Shown here one piece after another: positions 57,776-64,000 of a DNA stretch of 64,000 nt. The stretch covers positions 4,648,008 to 4,712,007 of the forward strand of contig NZ_CM001776.1 in the NCBI RefSeq assembly GCF_000332275.1. The letters run 5' to 3'. The translations under genes were made by a program, and so were the position numbers. This DNA comes from Synechococcus sp. PCC 7336. Lineage in GTDB: Bacteria > Cyanobacteriota > Cyanobacteriia > Thermostichales > PCC-7336. The notes below the pieces were generated by a model that had not been told where the DNA came from, made no database searches, and saw only the letters and a list, made by a program, of their open reading frames with translations. Within the stretch, counting starts at the first letter, position 1, and every line of letters starts with the position of its first letter.

Positions 57776-57816
57776 CTCCCTCTTTTCAATAGCTCGATCG
57801 AATGGTGCGAAAAGTC

Positions 57817-58392
57817 TTATTTACGCGGACAAATTACGCCATAACCACCGTGATTGCGCTCGTAGATAACGTTGATTTCGTCAGTGTCGGCGTTGCGGAA
57901 CACAAAGAAATCGTGATCGACTAAGTCGAGTTGATGGAGCGCGTCGCTCACGCTCATGGGCGGCATCGCAAAGTATTTAGAGCGCACAATTTCGGGAGGA
58001 AGCTCGGGTTCGCGATCGAGATTCGGAGCGGTGTTGAGGGGCTGTTGGCTCACTGCTACAGAGGTTTTAGGGCGGTGCTTAGTTTTATCGCGCCCGTTAC
58101 GCTCTTTAAACTTGCGTAACTGACGAGCTATTTTATCCGAAACGCGATCGATACTGGCATACATATTTTCGCTACTTTCTTGAGCGCGGATTACCTTGCC
58201 ATTGGCATATAGGGTAACTTCAGCTGAATGACTATTGCTAATGCGGGGATTGCGTTCGACAGATAAATTAATATCAACCTCACTAGCAAGATGGGAAAAA
58301 TGACTGACGGCTCGTTCTATTTTCTCGTGGACATATTGGCGAATGGCATCTGTAATATCAATGTTTCTACCTTGAACAACCAGCTTTAGCAT
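57817..58392 (-). CDS. hpf: Long-form ribosome hibernation-promoting factor (LrtA-type)
   Basis: Dimerises and silences ribosomes under stress or in the dark. The 191-residue protein has an N-terminal S30AE domain ([20 protein letters not shown] ... [14 protein letters not shown]), a linker, and a C-terminal dimerisation domain ([40 protein letters not shown]). Cyanobacterial LrtA transcripts are light-repressed and have a long leader. GGAGG lies seven bases before the ATG at 58392; a longer start at 58434 is unlikely. Confidence 0.95.
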   Translation of the reverse strand: MLKLVVQGRNIDITDAIRQYVHEKIERAVSHFSHLASEVDINLSVERNPRISNSHSAEVTLYANGKVIRAQESSENMYASIDRVSDKIARQLRKFKERNGRDKTKHRPKTSVAVSQQPLNTAPNLDREPELPPEIVRSKYFAMPPMSVSDALHQLDLVDHDFFVFRNADTDEINVIYERNHGGYGVICPRK

Positions 58393-58887
58393 TAGGATGC
58401 CTCCTCCGTTTGCGCGAGCAAATCCTTTCCTCAAGAAAGGTTGAAAGATTGGGAGATAGCATTTTCATTAGATGAAGATTGCTAGAGTTCTCCGTTTCTC
58501 TATATCTCGATTCTACGACAATCTTGCTGTAAACAATAACTCAAAAGCGTAAAATCACTAACGAGACTCTGCGATTGACCGAGCAATCAGTCCGTGAAGT
58601 CTGTTACAAAAATTCAACAAAGCCATAGCAATTGTGCCGTGAATTTCACAACCCTAGATTTACCGCACCCCCTAAAGGCAGGGAAGCCTGCAGCAGCTCG
58701 AGCTAGGACAATCGTGGATTCACGTTAACATCGCCACAATCTGCGATCGCCGTTTCTTTAAGGCTTCTTTAACGTTAGGGGGCTGTCAAGCCCATTGACC
58801 TAAAGCCGCAGATCCTAGAGAGTCCGTCCTGAAACACCTGCCAGGGCGTTAATCTGGTAAGGGCTGTAGCGCGAGGATCGAAGGAGT
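58393..58887. other. Divergent intergenic region between hpf and the esterase gene
   Basis: About 495 bases with no convincing gene. The hpf side (58440-58620) is AT-rich, with a likely long leader, as known for lrtA. The esterase side has a HIP1-type site (CTGCGATCGCC near 58740) and, nearer the ATG, GAAGGAG at 58881-58887. Direct TTAACG-type repeats (near 58720 and 58764) are present. Specific promoters cannot be assigned. Confidence 0.4.
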
Positions 58888-59544
58888 ATGACAGGCGAGA
58901 GTACCCAATTGCTAGAGGCGCTCGAGCTTGCCCCGCAATTCCCCTCGAGCAGTGAGTCTGAGGCGATCGCTCAAGTGGTCTGTTTGCACGGTTGGGGAGA
59001 CAATGCCCGGGGTTTTATGCCGCTAGCGTCCTCCTTGGGGTTGCCTCACTGTCGTTTTTGGTTTCCCAATGCGCCGTTTCCCCATCCCCAGACGACAGGG
59101 GGGCGCGCTTGGTTCGATCTGAATAATTGGAATGGTCTAGAGGTCAGCGTTCGCTTGCTGCGGAATTGGCTGTTGGATTTGGAACGACACTCCGGCATCC
59201 CTATCAGCAAAACAGTGCTGTTGGGGTTTTCCCAGGGGGGAGCTATGACCCTCAAAGTTGGATTGGAGCTAGAACCCAGGTTGGCTGGGGCGATCTGTTT
59301 GAGTGGATTTTTAACCGGATCGCCCCAACTGCGCGATCGCTCCTCCCCTCCGCCGCCCGTGCTGATGCTCCACGGCAAGCGAGACCCCGTGGTGTTATTG
59401 GACTATGCCCATCAAGCCAAACGGATTTTAGAGGCCCTCGAGGTGCCATTAGACTATTTCGAGTTGGATGCTGGCCACGAGCTTCCCGCAGCAGCGATCG
59501 GTTTGATGCAGCAATTTCTCAAGCGGCTGTCGGCTCGCACTTAA
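58888..59544 (+). CDS. Carboxylesterase / phospholipase-type alpha/beta hydrolase
   Basis: A 218-residue enzyme of the phospholipase/carboxylesterase (acyl-protein-thioesterase-like) group. VCLHGWGDNARGFMPLA holds the oxyanion-hole region, VLLGFSQGGAMTL the nucleophile (near residue 117), and GKRDPVVLLD the aspartate, with the histidine in DAGHELPAAA. RFWFPNAPFPHP is the characteristic substrate-loop block. GAAGGAG precedes the ATG. The acyl substrate is unknown. Confidence 0.92.
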   Translation: MTGESTQLLEALELAPQFPSSSESEAIAQVVCLHGWGDNARGFMPLASSLGLPHCRFWFPNAPFPHPQTTGGRAWFDLNNWNGLEVSVRLLRNWLLDLERHSGIPISKTVLLGFSQGGAMTLKVGLELEPRLAGAICLSGFLTGSPQLRDRSSPPPPVLMLHGKRDPVVLLDYAHQAKRILEALEVPLDYFELDAGHELPAAAIGLMQQFLKRLSART

Positions 59545-59597
59545 CTTAGATGTTGGCGAAAGATCGGTGTTGGCAAAAGATCGGTGTTGGAGGAGGG

Positions 59598-60143
59598 CTA
59601 GTTTTCAGGCGTGGGAGGGGAGACGATTTGTCGATCGAAGATTTCGATATCCCACTGTCCCTGACCGTTGGTCTCGAAAGCAATATAGCGGCCATCGGGA
59701 GAAATCGTGGGATTGCGAACGTCACCGGGGCGGCGACGGCTGATGTTTTCTCTCACTCGGGTTTCGCGATCGTAGAGAAACACCTCTGATTTGCCCAATT
59801 CGCTCGACACATACACGATATAGCGACCGTCAGCACTGATATCGGGGGAGGTGGCAGAGTCTTCTTCTGAGTTCAGCCTAGGCAATTCCAGCAACCGTCG
59901 GGCTTGGCGATCGTAGAGATAGATATTATCGCTGCCCACCCGCGACGACGAAAACACCACATAGCGACCGTCAGCACTCAAAGCAGGGGCACTGTCTGTG
60001 AAAACGCTGTTGAGCCCCTGTCCGCCCACTGTCGGGCGGGGGGTTTGAAATTGCCCGGGACCGCATCCCCAGAGAACAACACTCGCTGCCACGATCGCAC
60101 TGACTTGCGGCCAGTGGCTTGGCCAGAATTTGAGCTGCAGCAT
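59598..60143 (-). CDS. TolB-like PD40 beta-propeller lipoprotein
   Basis: A 181-residue lipoprotein. Signal sequence with lipobox VVLWGC (Cys27). Three PD40/WD40-like repeats, each with SPDGRY/SADGRY and a YDR block (ALSADGRYVVFSS; DISADGRYIVYVS; TISPDGRYIAFET). Only half of a propeller, so it may dimerise or be a short form. Binding partner is unknown. Confidence 0.88.
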   Translation of the reverse strand: MLQLKFWPSHWPQVSAIVAASVVLWGCGPGQFQTPRPTVGGQGLNSVFTDSAPALSADGRYVVFSSSRVGSDNIYLYDRQARRLLELPRLNSEEDSATSPDISADGRYIVYVSSELGKSEVFLYDRETRVRENISRRRPGDVRNPTISPDGRYIAFETNGQGQWDIEIFDRQIVSPPTPEN

Positions 60144-60215
60144 GGGTCGTTTGCCTAAGGATCTAATGTCCGCTCTAGCAGGTTTATTCGGGCTGTGTCA
60201 ATTGCAGACTGAGTC

Positions 60216-60431
60216 CTAGCCCTCTTTGTTCAAGAAGGGCAGCATTGCCATCGTGCGGGCTCGCTTGATGGCAACCGTCAAGTGCCGCTGTTGCTGAGCA
60301 GTCAAACCGGTAATGCGGCGGGGCAAAATTTTACCGCGCTCGGTGATGAACTTCTTGAGCAGTTCGGTGTCTTTATAATCAATTGGATCGCCCGGTTTGA
60401 TCGGGGACATCCGCTTGCGGAAGTAGGCCAT
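60216..60431 (-). CDS. rpsR: 30S ribosomal protein bS18
   Basis: 71 residues starting at ATG 60431 ([20 protein letters not shown]). The conserved core is [19 protein letters not shown] and [20 protein letters not shown]. It binds S6 and the 16S rRNA platform. Located directly after rpmG on the same strand, a common cyanobacterial arrangement. Confidence 0.97.
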   Translation of the reverse strand: MAYFRKRMSPIKPGDPIDYKDTELLKKFITERGKILPRRITGLTAQQQRHLTVAIKRARTMAMLPFLNKEG

Positions 60432-60550
60432 CGATAACTCTCTAACAGGTCGTGAATAAATGGGCACAAAGGTATAGTGCAACTGAATGAGCCGCTAAAC
60501 CCACACGATAACAATCTTGCCGATCGCGATCGTGCTAGCAGAGGCTGCAG

Positions 60551-60745
60551 CTACTTAATTTCTTTGTGAACCGTATGGGTATTGCAGTGGGTGCAGAACT
60601 TTTTCAGCTCCAACCGACTGGTAGTGTTGCGACGATTCTTCATCGTGGTGTAGCGGGACACACCGTTAGACCGCTTGTTGTTGTTGGTGCGGCATTCAGT
60701 GCATTCCAGCGTAATCACAATGCGAACGCCCTTCGCTTTAGCCAT
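60551..60745 (-). CDS. rpmG: 50S ribosomal protein bL33
   Basis: 64 residues ([20 protein letters not shown]). It carries a C+ zinc-binding set: the CTEC pair near residues 15-18 and the CTHC pair near residues 52-55 ([15 protein letters not shown]), so it needs zinc. It is followed by rpsR, 119 bases downstream. Confidence 0.97.
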   Translation of the reverse strand: MAKAKGVRIVITLECTECRTNNNKRSNGVSRYTTMKNRRNTTSRLELKKFCTHCNTHTVHKEIK

Positions 60746-60769
60746 GGGTTACTCGATTTTTAGACGCAA

Positions 60770-61759
60770 TCATAGATTATCGAGCTTATCCTGCAAATTT
60801 TCAACCCAGTTGCGCATTTGCTTGCCAGCTTTCCGCCCTAAAGTCTTGGCGTTTTTGCCAGCATCCCGCACGGACTCGTCCTCTCCCACTTGCGAAACCA
60901 GATCTCCCAGAGCTCCTTTCACGTCCTCGACAAACTCGCCCGCTTCGCCCTCTTCCAAAAACTCAGCCAGTTTCTCGTCGAGTTGGTAGCCTTCCTCGCA
61001 GTTAATCACCTGCGTGCGGGCAGCGCGATCGTGCAGGCTTTGGCGCTTTTCCTTATCAAAAATGGCAAACAGGCTGTCAGCCACTAGCGGTACTCCCAAT
61101 GCCTCGGTGGCAATTAGCAGCGAAGATACGCCTTCGCGGGCCACAGAGCGAATCAGAGAGGGAGGTTCGTCAGTTTGGGTATCGACCGTTTTAATATTTA
61201 AAGCCCACTTGCCCGCGCTTTGCCCCGTGCGCGATTGCCAATAGCCGCGATTGACCATCCAAGTGGCAAAAAACGCGCCATAGCCCATCACCCCGATTGC
61301 CTCGGCACCGCCGCCCCCTAAAGCCGCCAGTGCTTGAGCAAAGTAAGACACCCCCAAGCCAATGCCAAAATCGATCGCAAAGGCCCCCGCCCGCTTTTTC
61401 AAGCTGGCTAAGTGGGTGGCAGTATCAGTTTGAGACTCCGTTTGGGTACGGGTGTCGATTCTGGGATAGGCAATCTTTGGTGCCGGAGGCAGCGCGTCAA
61501 AACTTTTCCATTCCCGCGTTTTTTCCTGCAACTCGCGGTTCGGCTGCGGTTGCCTTTGCGACTGTCTCTGCGGTTGGTATCGAGAGCCTTGTAGGGGAGG
61601 TCTGAGAGGTTGCTCGGGCCGCCCTCGATACTCGGGCCGCCGAGGTTGATACTCGGGGGGGCGAGGGGGTTGCTGCTCGGGCTGCCGAGGTGGCTGCTGC
61701 TCGGGCTGCCGCTGGCGTGGAGATTGATACTTGCGAGAATCGGGGTCTCGATTTGTCAT
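60770..61759 (-). CDS. RDD-family membrane protein with low-complexity N-terminus
   Basis: A 329-residue protein. The first 80 residues are a Pro/Gln/Arg-rich low-complexity region (RQPEQQPPRPPEYQPRRPEY). The RDD domain (residues about 120-235) has RAGAFAIDFGIGLGVSYFAQ, then helices around YGAFFATWMVNRGYW and GQSAGKWALNIKTV, and FDKEKRQSLHDRAARTQVI. A short C-terminal helical tail follows (LEEGEAGEFVEDVKGALGDL). RDD proteins are integral membrane proteins of uncertain transport or regulatory role. Start at ATG 61759. Confidence 0.88.
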   Translation of the reverse strand: MTNRDPDSRKYQSPRQRQPEQQPPRQPEQQPPRPPEYQPRRPEYRGRPEQPLRPPLQGSRYQPQRQSQRQPQPNRELQEKTREWKSFDALPPAPKIAYPRIDTRTQTESQTDTATHLASLKKRAGAFAIDFGIGLGVSYFAQALAALGGGGAEAIGVMGYGAFFATWMVNRGYWQSRTGQSAGKWALNIKTVDTQTDEPPSLIRSVAREGVSSLLIATEALGVPLVADSLFAIFDKEKRQSLHDRAARTQVINCEEGYQLDEKLAEFLEEGEAGEFVEDVKGALGDLVSQVGEDESVRDAGKNAKTLGRKAGKQMRNWVENLQDKLDNL

Positions 61760-62251
61760 TGCAGTAACCGCGCCTAAGCCTATCCGTGCGTGTACCTTTC
61801 TATGTTAGCTGCCCAATCTGCTGAATTTGCCTGGATTGGGCGAGTAGATATTGAGCCCGTACGGGATTTTGCGCAGTTTAGCAGATTTACGATTGCCCTG
61901 CCGCCCGAGAATGCCGGAAAATTCCAGCCAGTCGGTCGGTTGGCACAGGGGATACGGCACCCTGGGTCACAGTCCGAGCCCCACAGGATTTTTGCGCCTA
62001 AATGCTGACTAAATCCTTTTTGTCACCGGCCAGCTAACACCTGAAAATTCGGACAACCGTCCCCCAGCGACGGAAATCCGTACGAAAGACTGCGATCGCC
62101 CACTGGCCCGAGCTGCAAGCTCGAATGGAATCGCGATCGCTGTTGTCGGCGAACCGCCTAAGCCTTGAGAGACAACGCTTTCGCAAGAGCTAGAGTGTTA
62201 CAATCGCCGCAGTGGTTAGCCCCATCGAGACTCAGCAATCCCCTATCCAAC
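61760..62251. other. Intergenic region before secA
   Basis: About 490 bases between divergent genes (RDD and secA). No convincing coding sequence; the short open frame at 61790-62008 has no domain and no coding character. No tRNA or strong terminator hairpin was recognised. The sequence TTACAAT at 62198-62204 is a possible -10 element for secA, with no good -35. Confidence 0.4.
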
Positions 62252-64000
62252 ATGATCCAAGCGCTTCAGAAAATTTTGGGCGATCCGAACGAACGCAAAG
62301 TTCGTCAATATCGACCCTCTGTCAAACTCATCAACTCTTTGGAGATCGAGATTGCGTCTCTGTCTGACGAACAGTTGAAAGCGAAAACCACCGAGTTCAG
62401 GCAGCGCCTGGACAGTGGCGAGCCACTTGACGATTTGATGGTAGAAGCTTTTGCGGTCGTGCGGGAAGCTGGCAAGCGCGTTTTGGGCTTACGGCACTAC
62501 GACGTCCAACTGATTGGCGGCATGGTGCTGCACAAGGGCGAAATTGCCGAGATGAAAACGGGGGAAGGGAAAACCCTGGTATCCACCCTGCCCGCCTATC
62601 TGAACGGATTGACGGGGAAAGGCGTTCACATTGTGACGGTGAATGATTATTTGGCCCGCCGCGACGCCGAGTTAATGGGGCAAGTACACCGCTATTTGGG
62701 CCTCTCTGTGGGTTTGATTCAAAACGGCATGCCCCCTAGCGAAAAGAAACGCAATTATGCCTGCGACATCACCTACTGCACCAATAGCGAGTTGGGCTTC
62801 GACTATCTGCGCGACAATATGGCAACCACCATGCAGGAGGTGGTGCAGCGCCCCTTCAACTACTGCATCATTGACGAAGTAGACTCCATTTTGGTAGATG
62901 AGGCCCGCACGCCCCTGATTATTTCCGGCCAGGTGGAGCGTCCCACAGAGAAATACATGCAAGCGGCTGAAATTGCCAGCCAGCTAGAGGACGAAGACGA
63001 TTACGAAGTTGACGAAAAAGCCCGCAATGTCATCTTGACGGACGAAGGTTTTGAGAAAGCCGAAGAGCTGTTGGGTGTGACCGACCTGTTCGATCCGAAA
63101 GATCCGTGGGCCCATTACATCTTTAATGCGGTGAAGGCAAAGGAGCTGTTTACCAAAGACGTCAACTACATCGTCCGCAATAAAGAAGTGGTGATTGTCG
63201 ATGAATTTACGGGTCGGGTAATGGCGGGACGCCGTTGGTCCGATGGCCTGCACCAGGCTTTGGAAGCGAAAGAGCACGTCCCTATCCAAAAGGAGACCCA
63301 GACCCTCGCCTCCATTACCTATCAAAATCTGTTCCTGCTCTATCCCAAGCTATCGGGTATGACGGGGACCGCGAAGACTGAAGAAGCAGAATTTGGCAAG
63401 ACTTATAACCTCGAAGTGACGGTCGTTCCCACCAACGAGCCGAATATCCGGCGAGATGCCCCCGATGTGGTCTATAAAAACGAGCAAGCCAAATGGATCG
63501 CGGTGGCGAACGAGATCGAGGACATGTACGAGCAGGGACGGCCCGTCTTGGTCGGTACCACCAGCGTGGAAAAGTCCGAGACGCTCTCGGCTATCCTGAC
63601 CCAAATGAAGATTCCCCACAATCTCCTCAATGCTAAGCCGGAGAACGTGGAGCGCGAGTCCGAGATTGTGGCGCAGGCGGGTCGTAAGGGGGGAGTAACG
63701 ATTTCCACCAATATGGCGGGACGGGGCACAGACATTATCTTGGGCGGTAATGCCGACTTTATGGCTCGTCTGAAGGTGCGCGAGCGGCTGATGCCCAAGT
63801 TAATCCAGCTCGACCCGAACGACCCGATGTCGGGCGCGGCTGGAGCCGGACGGGGTAAGAAGAAGGGGTTCAGCCCAGGCAAGAAGCCCAAAAATTGGAC
63901 GATCGCCCCCGAGTTTTACCCCTGCGAACTCTCCGATAAAGCCAGCCAGCAATTGGATCGGGCGGTAGAAGCCGCCGTGGCGAAATACGGTGCCAACCGC
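62252..64000 (+). CDS. secA: Preprotein translocase ATPase SecA (runs off right edge)
   Basis: The motor of Sec protein export and thylakoid insertion. ATG 62252 begins [20 protein letters not shown]; 583 codons are visible with no stop. NBD1 carries Walker [19 protein letters not shown] and [15 protein letters not shown], then the preprotein-binding domain, and NBD2 begins [20 protein letters not shown], with [12 protein letters not shown] and [20 protein letters not shown]. The last visible region contains the cyanobacterial/chloroplast-type extension before [10 protein letters not shown]. Only the C-terminal third is missing. Confidence 0.97.
   Translation, partial: MIQALQKILGDPNERKVRQYRPSVKLINSLEIEIASLSDEQLKAKTTEFRQRLDSGEPLDDLMVEAFAVVREAGKRVLGLRHYDVQLIGGMVLHKGEIAEMKTGEGKTLVSTLPAYLNGLTGKGVHIVTVNDYLARRDAELMGQVHRYLGLSVGLIQNGMPPSEKKRNYACDITYCTNSELGFDYLRDNMATTMQEVVQRPFNYCIIDEVDSILVDEARTPLIISGQVERPTEKYMQAAEIASQLEDEDDYEVDEKARNVILTDEGFEKAEELLGVTDLFDPKDPWAHYIFNAVKAKELFTKDVNYIVRNKEVVIVDEFTGRVMAGRRWSDGLHQALEAKEHVPIQKETQTLASITYQNLFLLYPKLSGMTGTAKTEEAEFGKTYNLEVTVVPTNEPNIRRDAPDVVYKNEQAKWIAVANEIEDMYEQGRPVLVGTTSVEKSETLSAILTQMKIPHNLLNAKPENVERESEIVAQAGRKGGVTISTNMAGRGTDIILGGNADFMARLKVRERLMPKLIQLDPNDPMSGAAGAGRGKKKGFSPGKKPKNWTIAPEFYPCELSDKASQQLDRAVEAAVAKYGANR

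Noticed and set aside
61790-62008. 72-residue open frame upstream of secA
   Set aside because: No motif, poor coding character, and no ribosome-binding site.

Overview
The window reads as a chromosomal segment of a cyanobacterium. The HIP1 octamer GCGATCGC occurs throughout, and several genes belong to families found mainly in cyanobacteria (DUF1802, DUF5340 and DUF4079 proteins, an LrtA-type hibernation factor, a cyanobacterial-style tmRNA tag starting ANNIV). The species cannot be fixed from the sequence alone. Housekeeping genes alternate with an accessory half rich in repeats, transposons and signalling genes.

Layout. 1-4.2 kb: a membrane protein end and a CopZ-like cysteine-rich protein, a decayed VapBC pair, a DJ-1 remnant, accC, a divergent HxlR regulator/CDGSH protein pair, and a pirin. 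4.2-6.8 kb: a lone TIR-domain protein, then a miniature palindromic element interrupted by a complete IS4-type transposon. 6.8-13.5 kb: a co-directional signalling cluster of an FHA-bearing nucleotide cyclase, an FHA protein, an FHA-flavoenzyme fusion, a small membrane protein, a Ser/Thr kinase with a periplasmic tail, and a TauE/SafE permease. 14-17.3 kb: an ABC importer of the nitrate/sulfonate/taurine type whose binding protein carries an apparent NosL-like C-terminal domain. 17.4-21.4 kb: an Rpn-like nuclease, a broken IS110 transposase, and a tandem array of DUF559 endonuclease cassettes bracketed by inverted repeats. 21.5-25.7 kb: a NurA, HAS-barrel, HerA operon with an extra membrane gene at its end. 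25.9-26.5 kb: a dead IS1634-like transposase split by the miniature element.

26.7-37.3 kb: envelope genes (large glycosyltransferase, NlpC/P60 hydrolase, beta-lactamase-fold hydrolase, VanY-type peptidase), peroxiredoxin, trpC, ribokinase and a DUF2993 protein. 37.4-39.3 kb: a second identical IS4-type copy, again inside the miniature element. 39.3-64 kb: mostly conserved genes: ligA, tmRNA, a geranylgeranyl-reductase-like flavoprotein, grpE-dnaK-dnaJ, a TusA-like protein and rsgA, argD, an SbmA/BacA-like ABC exporter, lysA-cdaA-uppS, hpf, an esterase, rpsR, rpmG, an RDD membrane protein, and secA running off the right edge.

The most informative structure is the nested mobile DNA. A 150-280 bp palindromic element with about 25-bp imperfect terminal inverted repeats occurs at eight places. 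One copy splits a transposase gene and leaves a 7-bp duplication whose removal restores the reading frame. One is read in frame inside a glycosyltransferase gene. Two were hit at the same internal palindrome by identical 1490-bp IS4-type elements, and several carry an even smaller repeat in their hairpin loops. The best candidates for under-described systems are the FHA/cyclase/kinase/flavoenzyme cluster, the repeat-bracketed DUF559 cassettes, and the four-gene HerA-NurA operon.
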